Translations under genes and position numbers: made by a program
Assembly: GCA_019787685.1 (NCBI GenBank)
Contig: JAHNUO010000005.1
Location: 310,001-374,000 of the forward strand
DNA from: Chiua virens
Lineage: Eukaryota > Basidiomycota > Agaricomycetes > Boletales > Boletaceae
Direction of reading: 5' to 3'
DNA: 64,000 nt
Part shown: positions 1 through 10,858 of the stretch, in pieces
Layout of the letters: the number at the start of each line of letters is the position of its first letter
Numbering within the stretch: position 1 is the first letter of the stretch
Notes under the pieces: generated by a model
The model's database searches: none
What the model was told of the DNA's origin: nothing
What the model saw: the letters and a program-made list of their open reading frames with translations, nothing else

Positions 1-1709
1 TTCACCCAAGACGCTCTCGTGGTTCCATGGTGACAGTGGATCAAGCTCAATCGTCTGAAGATCTTGCGTGAGAACGTCTAACTAGCACAAGTCGGACATG
101 ATGCACTTGATTTGTATCATTCAACGCATCCTCCCACAAACCCTTCATGATATACGCCTGGCTTCGCTTGACTAAGGTGCGTTGCGGAAGGGCCGGGTTG
201 AGAGATAATGCAGCTGAATAGTGGGCGATAGCATCGTCGGGTCGTTGGGAAGACATAGCGTCATCTCCGAGGGACTGTGACATTTCGAGGCACCGCTGCC
301 TGAAATCTAACGTAGATCGATCAAATAAGTGAAGCAAGCGATGGCACCAGGGTTGCTCAGGCGCTCACCTGCGGCCCATCCCGCGCGCTCTTCGTTCGTG
401 TTTATCTGTGCTGCCAATTCTTTGTTCATCTGATGGAAACACTTGACTGCGTCTGTTATATTGTTGCATATCTCGAGGTGGTCACAAATTGCACGATAAA
501 GCACGAATCGTAAAGCCACAAGCTACAAACAGCACGTTAACCGTGGCACACGAAATCCAACTTGAATGAGATACTCGCATTGACGAGGGCAGCCAAGATG
601 TCCTTCCACGAGCTTCTCGTTAGCATTGACTTTACCCACTCCCTCATAAGCGATACAGGGGTAGACAAATCGCCTAACAGTGCCATCTCCTGGAAAGTGG
701 GGATGCAAACAGGGCCAGGGTGTTGTTCAAATACGCGGTAATACGATGATATACAACTCACCAAGAGTGCAGACAAACTTTGTAAGGCAATTGTCCCGCT
801 CTCTCCAACTACTGCAACAAACTGGCCATCTGGGGACAAAGAAATTGAACGTATATTTTCATGATGGTAGATGACTCCGAGCGCAGTAGGAATCGACGCC
901 TCCCAAATGGTGAGTGTATTCTCGATAGAGTATGCGAAGAACAGCTCGTGTTGGGGTAGGGCGATGGCAGAGTAGCAGCTGGGGCTTAATGGAATTGTCC
1001 ATTTGGAGACGGTGGACCCGGTAGATGTGTCGAGTTTTACGACCATGTCGCTAGATATGATGAAGAGATGATTGTTAACCCAGGAAAGACCACGCCGGAG
1101 GTCACCCTGGCCACATTGTACAGAAACGCTGACGAGTGATTTGGCTCTTTCGCTATCCCAGATTCGGAGATTTTGCAGAGTGACTGTTGCAATTCTGTCT
1201 CCCTGTGGTGAGTATTTGGCTGCTACCACCATGACTGAGAAGTAGCTGTGTTTGAGTGTTTTTATCCTTTTCTGAATTGCGATGTCCCATACGGTAGCTG
1301 TGTCTTCTGACGCGATAACGAGTTGCGTCGAGTCTTTAGGCGAGAAGTCAACTGAATTGACGAGGTGGAAATGCCCGTCCGAGTCATCCCCAAGTCGGAA
1401 GCATTCGTGTGTCTCTGCGTTCCACACCTGCACCCCGCTCCAACGTGTCCCCGCTGCGATCCATCTACCATCATTAGAGACAGCGAGAGACACAACATCG
1501 CTTGCTTTTAGTAATGTTGCCACTTGTTGACTATCTTCGAGTCGCCACACTTGAACTTCTTGACCCCCGCTCACCAGATGCTTGCAATCTGGCATGAATT
1601 CTACGATATGTATTTTGTCGCAAGATTGGATTTTGCATTCTGGTCTGATGGTGAGTATCAGCACGATTCCTCCGTGTCTGAACGTACCTGCGGCTGACGA
1701 CATGGACAT
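1..1709 (-). CDS. WD40-repeat/TPR protein, 3' end beyond window
   Basis: The protein starts with a beta-propeller made of WD40-type repeats (about residues 15-310; repeat ends such as VQVW, ATVWDI, LRIWDS and LTIWEA are visible). After a linker come TPR-type helices (DAIAHYSAALSLNPALPQ, SQAYIMKGLWEDALND). Such proteins are expanded in Agaricomycetes and probably act as scaffolds; no enzymatic motif is seen. Exons read on the minus strand are 1709-762, 689-579, 522-369, 306-107 and 54-1, and all phases agree. The intron 523-578 appears to use a GC donor (gcgagt), because only that junction joins the frames on either side. I chose the ATG at 1709 because the upstream in-frame extension to 1853 is not propeller-like. 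The reading frame is open throughout, so this looks like a working host gene. Confidence 0.85.
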
Positions 1710-3077
1710 CCTGAGCTCAGATGAGGCCCCAGAAAGGCAATTGAGGGAGTCAACGCAGAATCCCCACTCGGTCCATCTTAAGATAGCGCAAGACCCATTG
1801 TTGACAAAGTGCGTGCACAGGATGCATCGCCTCGTGTTTTCAGCGACACGCACCCTCAGCCCAGCCGTTCCGGGCCGATGTGTGAGCGACGTTTCGTCGG
1901 CAACTCATAATTCATCCATCATTCGCAGTTATGTCAGGAAGTTCGTTGGGAACATGTGCGTGCAGTGTTGTGCATCCACGAAAGCGGCACTGAAGACAAT
2001 TGAAGTATTTCTGCTAGGGAGCGTGTAGGTTTGACATGCCAGGACCCAAGGATTACATTTCGCGCACATTTGTTTTGACGCTTAGAAGGCCCTAGTATGA
2101 CATTGGGGATGTTTGTCGTGCAGTAACAACCGCCATGTATGAAGACATCGGTTTCACGACCTGGTGCTTGGAATGGATGGATAACGTGATGGAGGGATGT
2201 ATATTTACAGCGAAATTAGATGCTTTGAATATTAGCAGAGAAACAATGCCATGGGCGGATTTGAGGTTGTATGCGATGAAACACGCGGTAACACAAAGGC
2301 ACGCGGGAGAAAATTAGCAACAGACTTTTGGCATACGTCGCCGGCGGTAAGTGAGAGTGGAAAATATGATCGTAATTCTTCACTATTTAGAGACCTCTCT
2401 GTGCAAGAAACAGACGAGGCGATGGATGAGTGCTCGTGGTGTTCAGTATTACTTCAGTATGTGCAGTTGCAGTTGCAGAGGAAGCTAAAGAAATTCGTCG
2501 CACACTTGGTTAAAGGAAAGCCACTGCGAGGATGACGGGATTCGACGAGCTACGAAGGAGTGTGTGCGTATTGGTGAGGAGAGAATACAAGGGAGAACGA
2601 GTTGGTTGTAACCACCTAATTGTTGAAGATGGAATGGTGACGTTGTGGATGCGGAATCCGGGTTGATTGTCAGGACGGAGCATGATCCAATTGTTTTCCA
2701 GCAAGCCTTATTCCTGTGGAAGAGATGTTGAGAAAATCGGAAGCGCAGCGAGATCTGCTCCTATCTGCACGTCCTGAAATGGGTGACTGGTCGACGAGTC
2801 TACGATGACATAGTAAGGCATGAAGGGTAAGTTCCACTGCAATCCTCGGTGACAATAACCTTTCTCACGGCTGCAGGACTGAAGGTATGACGCCAATCCC
2901 GGACCCAGAGTTACAATCCGTTATCTCACTTGAACAGGACCCGGAATGGGTGACTCGAACAAAGAAGCTCAGGCTCGGAGCTGTTCGATTTCGCGCAAAA
3001 GGGCTTTCTCTCGAAGGTCGCCAACCTAGGAGTGGAGTCTTGAGGCTTGTAATCAGAAACGGCCAAACGACGTAGTA
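1710..3077. other. Intergenic stretch without a recognised gene
   Basis: Short open frames exist on the plus strand (2135-2317, 2251-2535 and 2887-3075), but none shows a domain I recognise and none joins convincingly across splice sites. The segment has normal CpG content and no transposon signature. It contains the promoter and 5' UTR of the WD40-TPR gene next to 1709. Confidence 0.4.
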
Positions 3078-3509
3078 CTAATATGAGACGCACTTCTTAC
3101 CCGACGGCGACGTATTTCCCTTCTCGGACCCAGGATTGGAAGGTGTTGATGTTGATAGCATCATCAACTTAGCAAATGTCGGGATAGCTGGGCGATTTCG
3201 CTTTCCGAAAGAGTGGGTGACAACATTCTTGATGCTCGTGGCCTCCCGGAATTTGGAAAAGCGACATGCCTTTTTCAGTTCAGACTCTTGTACCGCAACC
3301 TCGGCTCGGAGTGCCTCGATACAAAAGCTTAAACGTTTACTAACAAGGCAACTTCTGCCACGCAGCAACGAAACAGGATCGAATGAGACATATTCAGGGA
3401 GAGAAGAACGGTTCTGGACAACACCTTTTTCCAAGAGATCCTCGATGAAGTCCTTCAGCCCATCCTTCTCCACTTCCAGATTCTTCGCTACGCAGTGCCA
3501 ACCACCCAC
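3078..3509 (-). CDS. Hypothetical protein, 143 codons, unsupported
   Basis: This single-exon open frame encodes a charged protein with a possible short helical segment in the middle (EALRAEVAVQESELKKA). I do not recognise the family. A plus-strand frame of similar length overlaps it, so the coding strand is uncertain. It could be a small orphan gene or chance. Around it, 3510-3864 holds only short frames and probably the promoter of the next plus-strand gene. Confidence 0.25.
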   Translation of the reverse strand: MGGWHCVAKNLEVEKDGLKDFIEDLLEKGVVQNRSSLPEYVSFDPVSLLRGRSCLVSKRLSFCIEALRAEVAVQESELKKACRFSKFREATSIKNVVTHSFGKRNRPAIPTFAKLMMLSTSTPSNPGSEKGNTSPSGKKCVSY

Positions 3510-3864
3510 TAGATGTATGAGCTTCGGGTTCTAGAAGCTACGAGGTCAGTTAGAAAAACAATGTTTAAAGGTAATGACCGGGTCAAGTAGAATCAGGTTT
3601 TCGGAATTGATCACGCACACCGCAACTGCTTTCTTGATTCCCAAGGACTGTATATCTCTGCGAGATAGTTCAATCTGAAATGGAAGATTTTGTAACTAAG
3701 CTTACCGTGAATGGGCCCAATGGTGGCATGATGGCATCGGAGTTCTGTACTGTCACGTGTTTCTGGCTTCAAAGCTTCAATTCCAACACCTCCGACGTTG
3801 AAACGTTGACACGCTTAGTACACTTTTGACGTGATATCCAGTACTTGCTACATACGCTGACACT

Positions 3865-5054
3865 ATGAGGATTGGAGACTATACGGCCCATATTCTTGTT
3901 GAAGGCAAAGAGTTAGAAGAATATGATATCGAGTTCCCAACAGAAACAAGAGCAACCTGTTGGATAGCTTCGCAAGAAGGTAAGGTAAGTGGTATTTTCT
4001 TGCATCATGGCATGGTTATTACCGCAAACAGTACACGACATGACCATCCCTGATTCATACCAGACCTTCACGATAAGTGGCAGTGCCACGCAGAGAACCG
4101 TCTACGAGGGAACGCAGGTTGGGTTCGCGTTGATGGCATTTTTTGTGGAGGCGTTCACATGTTTCCCGGTCATTTGGGCGATGGTGATGACGCACTAATG
4201 TCAGTTATCACGACTGACACGAAAACACGCGATTTTATGTTTGTGCGCATTCAGTTGGATGGTATGTAAGCCTTTCTTTGTTCAAGTTGCACAAACCTGG
4301 ACCAGACTGAGACATATGGAACTTTTAATCTAGACAACGATCAATTGTTGAATAAAGAGATCCCCATTGGATTTGGGGAAATTTCGGTCGAAATAGAACA
4401 TGGTCGATTGGTCAGGGATCACCGCCGTTATCAAGATGATATAGAGGTCGCCTACAATCACAACGTATTTCATGAAACGTCAAATAAAGGTGGTCACCAT
4501 CGAATTGGGTAAAACTTTCCCCTGAAATGTTTGCTCATTAGCTGACCAAAAGCAGCTTTGGTCCGGAGAAAAGTGCCGACGATGAATTAGACGTTTATAA
4601 CTTGATCGTTGACGATGACCCCTCACTGTTTTTTGTGTTCAAGTACAGGCCGATAGGTACGGATCTTTGTTTCGATTGTGTTTGCTTTACCCACATCTTG
4701 GCTTGATCCTCAGCTCTGTTACGAGCTCACGAGATTATCCCCAAAATGTTCCCACTAGTAGCAGGTCACCCAGTAGTCCAGAGCAGACTGAAAGATCACC
4801 GCTAAGTGACATACCCAAGTCAGAATTGCAGGAGAGGATAAAGAATCTCAAGGTATTCATCTTTGGCTGGTTTTTGCATCTGCTCTTAGACTACTTACAT
4901 GCGTTATTACCGACAGGTTGAACTCGAAACGCTTCAAAATATGGAAGCCAGAATGTCACAAGGACCAAAACACAAGAGGATCAAAATTGAAGATTCAGGA
5001 GTAGGCAAGAAAGGTTTTGTCGTGTCTGAAGTGATTGATCTTACCATGGACTGA
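3865..5054 (+). CDS. DUF7918-type protein, six exons
   Basis: Spliced exons 3865-3979, 4064-4261, 4334-4508, 4556-4656, 4734-4852 and 4917-5054 give an uninterrupted 281-residue protein. The N-terminus (MRIGDYTAHILVEG), the core around WVRVDGIFCGG, the FVFKYRP motif and a lysine-rich tail ending in VIDLTMD match a large Agaricomycete family annotated as DUF7918. Its function is unknown; the VIDLT-like end resembles a SUMO-interacting motif (inference). Phases agree only if intron 5 ends at the unusual acceptor ...cacgag (4733). The more ordinary acceptor at 4713 gives a family-like LLRAHEIIP stretch but then shifts the frame, so a one-base deletion in the CCCC run is an alternative reading. 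Confidence 0.75.
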
Positions 5055-5385
5055 ATCATTGTTAGTCTTGGATTACATGTACGATAGTAGTTGCTAACGC
5101 ATTCTTTGTGGCTAATATACAAGATTCTGATGACGTTTTGCTGCGCAGCGTTACAGCTACTCAATCACGGCCATGTTGGTCCTGTCATCTGGAAAGCCTC
5201 ACATTTGTTGTGTAGATTACTTGGGTGTCGTGAGGTTGATTTGGCAATGTCGCTCGCACAGTCGGTGTGCTAGCAATCACGATCCTAGATCAGATTTACC
5301 GAAAAGTGACAAACCCTATCATACCATGAGAACAACCGTAGTACTTATTGGTCTCTAAGTATAGTTCCAGAACGAAAATGCAGTG
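5055..5385. other. Intergenic stretch, nothing recognised
   Basis: Only short overlapping frames are present, with no motif, repeat or clear regulatory element. It probably holds the DUF7918 terminator and the start of the decayed gene that follows. Confidence 0.4.
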
Positions 5386-6025
5386 AACTACAGCAGAATG
5401 GAAGACGTCGGACATACACATTGTCTCTGAACACAGCTCATGGGCTAAAGTGAATGGTCGACGACGGCTCAACTCGGAGAGCCGGGAGGCCATCGTCATA
5501 TGTATCCAATCTGTCTTGAACGAGGACGACCAAACATTTCAGAGAGAAATAAAAATTTAAAGCTCAGCTTGATCTATTCGACTCATTCAAGAACGTTGGA
5601 CTTAGCATCTATGCCTACGACGCGTTGGACGATCCACAGAGTCTGACATCTGGCACCTACACGTACTGCAGAGAGTTAACCCGTCGCATGCGCCTACTAT
5701 TGACAGGCCTGTTTCGCTTGACTGGTCTAGACCTGTCACCATACTGTAAGTCTGTCGAGAACCGGAAGTGTGGTCCAAGGATGATATGAATGGACATTGG
5801 CCACGGGCTCGTTATGATTCGCTGGCGGACGTTGTCGAAGTTATCGTTCAAGAACAGGGCCCTATCTTGACTGGAATAGGCAGAAACTTGGGAATAGGAG
5901 GTGAGTCTGAAACGAAAACTGTCAAGTTTATCCTCGCTGGGCGCAGCCAACACGGTGAGCCATGCCTCGTTGACAGGTGCCGCATCATCAAGCGCACCGA
6001 TCACGAGCTTGAGGTTATGTGGTAA
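5386..6025 (+). pseudogene. Decayed conserved gene of unknown function
   Basis: Three consecutive segments have clearly protein-like composition but lie in different frames: about 5386-5560 (ends at TAA 5558), 5562-5745 (contains LTSGTYTYCRELTRRMRLL) and about 5747-6025 (contains SLADVVEVIVQEQGP and TKTVKFILAGRSQHGE). No GT-AG intron of usable length joins them, since the only donor near 5745 would give a 23-nt intron. Single-base indels are therefore the simplest explanation. I do not recognise a named family. A sequencing error in the assembly is the alternative to true pseudogenisation. Confidence 0.55.
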
Positions 6026-6640
6026 TGTCTCATCGGGCCGATGCTATAACCTGGCAGACGCTTAGAAGTCGTTGTCTTCGATCTTCGCATCCCCAGTCTT
6101 GAAGCCATATTAAAGGCTTAAGCCCTACGACATGTCATGTTGGCAAGACGTGTAAAGTGACAAGGGAACTAACGACAAGACAGGCGGATAAATATTGTGG
6201 ACGCGGCCATCGCGTGATGGTCGCATCATGCGACTCGGATACATGACAAACGCTAAAAATTGCGTGGATAGAAACATCAACAACCCAGCCATTGCTCTTG
6301 TCTGTGATAGTAAAGATGGGAAGAAAGAACCAGCGCGATAAAAGAAACCGAATCAGCGTACGACACAAACCGTGAACCGTCAACGCTGCATCGCGTATCG
6401 CTCATACTTTTTGTCGTCCGATGACGTTGTCGCCATGCGTCTTTTCTCCGCCTTATCTCGGTAATGGGGAGATGGAATTGGAGTTCCCTTCTGATGGCAT
6501 GGCTGGTGTAGTTACATACGAATATGGCGCCAATCGAGAGGACGAAGCGGATTCATCAAATCCCTGGAAAGCACGCTGCGATGGCTAATTCGTCAACGGA
6601 GATGGGGTCGGATGGAAGAGACTGGTACTTCGATGAAACA
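6026..6640. other. Intergenic stretch, nothing recognised
   Basis: No convincing gene is seen. Short antisense frames (6135-6383 minus, 6524-6733 plus) have no recognisable motif. CpG content is like that of the neighbouring host genes. Confidence 0.35.
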
Positions 6641-6830
6641 TCATCCGCCCCTCGTTTCGCAATGTATATTGTAGTGGGGGAGGGTGTGTATAGTGTACAA
6701 AGTCGAGTACGCTTGACGTTGGTGATGTCGTGAAGGCCCTGGGCCAAGGGCGATAGTAGGGCTATACTGAGGATACACGTCGCTTCCAGAAGTAGAACCG
6801 ACTGACGATGCCGAAGCGAAAGAACCACTT

Positions 6831-7635
6831 TCAAAGGTATTCCCCCTGGCCCCAGAACCAGCGATGGCAATCGGGGCGGATTGGCTTGGGTTGACTTCCT
6901 CCTTGACCGCAATCGCGGTTGGCTTTTCCTTCTTTCGGCGTTGACATGCCCCTCCTTTCCGCACGAGAACGAACATAGCGGAGACCACATCTAAGCCATA
7001 AAAGAACACACATATGAGGGTGCTATCCACGACACAAAGATGCACGCGTTACAAAGTTCTTTCTTGCCGCTCGGACCTTTTCTCCATTCGGGGCTAGAGG
7101 TCATCTTGCAGCTTGTGCATCGCAAGATTTCAACAGGTCGGTTGCTGCTTCTGGTATCACTCCAGTATGTCCGGACTCGGCGTGCTGTGAACCTCGTGTA
7201 CCCCCGGAATTCGGTGACTGTGACGACCGGGATAGAGAGCTGAGCGTGTGTCCCGGGCTGCTGCCAACGAGTATAATTTAAGAATGAAGACGAATTCGGG
7301 TGATTGGACCACGGAGAAGAGTAAGACGGTAAATGGGTTGTAGGAAGTTGGCGAAACATCATAAGAAGGTTGACTGTCCTGGGGTAGACTCGCGTCCGTA
7401 TATCTCTTATTGTGCCCACTTTGAAGCCGCCACATATGGCCTTTCCCAACTCTGCCTCACTCGTCTCGGCACCTGGCGCTGAACTTCGAAGTACATAATG
7501 TCCATTTTTAAGCTTTCCCTTGAAGCTTGAGCTTTGGGGGGAGGTCAAGGTTCGTATTATTTTTATCGTTTCATATGCAGGCTTCCCTGACCGATCCAAC
7601 AGACGTGGAGTTGGTGCACCATCTTTATATCCCAT
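6831..7635 (-). CDS. GATA-type zinc-finger protein, tail possibly frameshifted
   Basis: A canonical GATA finger is split by an intron. CTSC...SPEWRKGPSGKKELC lies at the end of exon 7635-7046, and CGLRYVRSRA opens the exon at 6990. The 55-nt intron (6991-7045, gt...ag) restores N-A-C-G-L exactly, giving Cys-x2-Cys-x18-Cys-x2-Cys. Such proteins bind GATA DNA sites as nuclear transcription factors. The N-terminal half is Ser/Pro-rich. After the finger, the basic segment expected in this family appears first in one frame (GKEGHVNAERR) and then another (RRKKEKPTAIAVKEE), so the 3' part has probably suffered two one-base indels. As written, the frame stops at 6831. The true start is not certain. 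Confidence 0.65.
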
Positions 7636-8330
7636 TCGCGTCCTTCAGCCTGCCTCATGCCCATCCAAAGCTGACGGTCTCTGGTGCATATTCCACCCCC
7701 TTATCCCGAAGGCTTGCTTATTGATCTTGACAATGACAGCGTCGAGATGCTTGTGAGTGAATTCTCGGTCTCGACGACGATAACGGCAATGCCCGGCTGG
7801 ATCTTTGATCCCGACCACGAGCGGTTTCGCTTCCACGTCCAGCTGCACCCTTATGCTCTCCACTTCTGCCAGCCATTCCGTAGAGTTCTTTGACGCCTCC
7901 ATTCCGATGACTCCGACTTCTCTCCTTCCCGATATCGATGTGGCGTCCGGTTGGGGCGACCAGGCGGGCAGGGACTCGTTACAGCGTGAGTTCTTCGAAT
8001 GAGGATCATCTTAGATCGAAAGACGTGAAACGAGTTTTCTTTCCTAGGCCTTTCTAACTGCTGACCTTGGACCCCCTACGCCGTCATCACCACCTCCTCC
8101 GACCATTAATACTGTCCCGAAAGAGTGACGCGCACGGCATATCTCGTTGGCAACGTCGACCCCGTGCGGAGGTGTGTAGCGATGGCCAGATGGGTCAAAT
8201 TGAAGATGGCGTGGCCGTGGAGAAGTGTGTGATTTGCATGTCGTAGTTCAAGGCTGGCGATGCAGGTATCTTGGGTGCTATATCAGGCTGTTCAACGTGC
8301 GTGCGTGCCATCTCGTGTTAGTTTCGATGC
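7575..8330 (+). pseudogene. Decayed RING-finger-like gene
   Basis: Protein-like segments follow each other in different plus-strand frames: LTDPTDVELVHHLYIPFASF (from 7575), PYPEGLLIDLDNDSVEML (from about 7690), FFDASIPMTPTSLLPDIDVA (from about 7890), a proline-rich exon after a likely intron ending near 8047, and EDGVAVEKCVICMS near 8205-8245. The last resembles the first Cys pair of a RING/zinc finger and is followed in frame by a TAG and then FKAGDAGILGAISGC. I infer a former E3-ligase-like gene with several indels and a nonsense codon. The rest of the RING cannot be read. It overlaps the 5' end of the GATA gene on the opposite strand. Confidence 0.45.
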
Positions 8331-10858
8331 CGTGCTTTGGTACTCACGGGGTGTATTAGATTCCTTGGAAAATGTTGGGATAAACCGGGGCCAAATGGGC
8401 CCGCACTGTAGGGAACGGCCCAACGCGTCGTGAAAGGCGTCGACATCCGACCAACAATGCATCGCATCGCATCTCTTTTCAAGTTCTTTCGTTGTGGTAT
8501 ATGTACTCGTCTATCGTCTCTGCTACATGCTGATGCCTCTTGATTTTTATTTCATCTGTTTACTACGTATTGCATCGCGCATACACACAGAGAAGACGGG
8601 AATGGAGAGAATACTATATCGTATATCTGGGCTGGGTCCATTCGCACTCTATTCTTTCTAATATCATTCGTCTGTTGATGGTGGCGTTCCAGCTGATAGT
8701 TTGAGGAAGAAGGGAAGAGGGTGAGGACAGAACTCAGTCGATAGTAAGTACGCATGTTCGTGGTCGGGCTCGGAACAAGTCACTTTCTTGTCATTTAAGA
8801 CGCTCGGGCAGCCTACGATCCGTAGCGGTAGGTATTGATACGGAGAGATCGCCATGGCTGGAGCTAAAGGCTAATTATACGAATGGTCGTAGATGCGTGG
8901 TGGCAACTAACCCAGAGTTCACGTCGGCATACCGCAGTCGGCTGCTGGGATGATCGATAGTGATCAGCGATAGATACGAGTAGCCAACGCATCCATTTAC
9001 CTTTCCATGGATCAATCCAGAACATGGCTGGAGACGATGGGTGTGGTGAGTCCCAGTTCGAGTTTAAGTAATCAGCAGACTCACTCGATTCGAATGACCT
9101 CCGCTCCGTTGTCAATTATGATGAATTTACTTGCCCAACATTGTCTGTTCGGATGTAGGCACCATCGAGATGATGCTGTTCGATCCATCCGAGGAGTGCG
9201 TTCAAAGAAATCTGCGTAGGCCCGCGATCATCGATCAACGTTGTAACACTGGTTCGGTATCCTGACTTTTCTCAGAAACGACTGAGAAGACGATATGCGG
9301 GGTCTGTGTCCTTGTGCAGAGTGACGTATGTTGGCGAGTCCGACATGCCTCGTTATCGAGTGATGTCGAATCGAGATTGGTTGGTACTACCACGCTGGCA
9401 CTGCAGAACAACCTGGTCAGTCGCTCGTGGTGGTCTCGAGAGCGTACACTCACCTCTCGGATGAATCGATGACACGTAGACATGCAATGTGACACGCGCG
9501 CGTCTGCCATATTCTCCTCTGTACGTTGAAGAGTTGGCGAGCTTTCCCTTGATCTGTGACGGCCTCAGGTGTCTCACAGGCGTCAATCACGCTGAAAGCC
9601 AGGGAACGCAAACTATACCTTTGAACGGCTTATCTGCCACTCGGAGTATGCTTGCTTCCATTCCCAATCATCGAATATTTCACGACGATGTTAGGACTCT
9701 GCATTGGTCGTGATCTCTTCAAGTATGTGGACGTTTCCGGGAGAGGGCTACCTCTAGTTGAGTATATATAATGTCTAGTTGCCGAATGAAGGTGGAGGAA
9801 TGGTGGACCAAGGGGCTAAACGTTGGGGATGTAAGTAATGATAATCGATGCGTTTGTGCGCAAGAAAAGACGAGAAATTCTGACAAGTTTGATTACAGCT
9901 GTGCCCAAATAGATGGGTAACGAAAAAAGTCGCCATCTACTTGGGAGGCGCTGTAACTGTATCAATCCATCTGGCAAAACTGGTATGCGCAACCCAACTG
10001 GACTACATATGTGGTACAACAGCGGGATGAAAAAATGGTGATGTGACAACGCAATCATGAGCTGAGTGCGGACCTGGACTCATTTTCATCCGTCCTTTCG
10101 TTCACCTCAACGCAACCATTGCTCTTTTCTAATCTAGGTTTGCATACTGCCAGTGAGTCCAGTCAAAGTTTGTGCGGGAGCGCTAACTACATTGCAGATT
10201 TATCCTTCGGCACGGATTGTCTCATCTAGACACGAATGCACTCGAATTTGAAGAATCGATGAAATCACCCGCTCGAAGGCTTGAGGTATCTCAGGTCTTC
10301 AGCCTCTACCAGTGATCTCGACTATCGTATATCGAACCCACGGCCATTGACGAGGTCAATGTTGACCCTCTCGAATATGAGCAGGATCGAGCATCCACTT
10401 TGGCTGTTGGCAATTGTGCATCAACACGATCTTCTTTCGGAATACGCGTTGGGTCCAGACTGGCTGGCTCATCGCTGTCTTGCACAAGTTCACCGTTGGC
10501 TTGGTATTGCAACTTTTGCGGCACCAATCTGCTCACAGAGGTTTGGAGAACGATGACATGATGCTTATGCTGACTGCTAGTCACGATTATAGTGTAAGTC
10601 GGTTTGTAGGTATCACTGGTTCAGGGCCGGTTTCTATACCAGAGTCAGGTCTCGATTCGGGGTGTCTGACCGATCGCTACATTCAGGTTTCGCACTGAAG
10701 TCATGTATCCTTATTTCAGTGATGTTTTCTGTAGTAGTCGCTTGCTGTCATAACCTTAGATGTCAAAATGTTGAAGTCGCGCTAAAGAAATATCGATTAT
10801 CGTTGTTGTGGGTTGTTGACACGGGCTCCTTGATTCATTCACTGGCAGTCGACACCGG
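8331..10858. other. 2.5 kb with no supported gene
   Basis: I see no recognisable domain on either strand. The only exon-like item is a minus-strand frame at 9115-9001, which begins with ATG, ends in WIDPWK and is followed by a consensus donor (gtaaat); it could be the first exon of a small gene. Composition is host-like and CpG-containing, with no transposon feature. The 3' part must hold the promoter of the P-loop gene. Confidence 0.4.

Noticed and set aside
2135..2704. Possible HET-domain or other host gene
   Set aside because: The WCSVLLQYV segment is suggestive but too short, and no second motif or splice-consistent extension was found.
8331..10858. tRNA or other structured RNA gene
   Set aside because: No cloverleaf with plausible A and B boxes could be assembled by eye; a covariance-model search would be needed.
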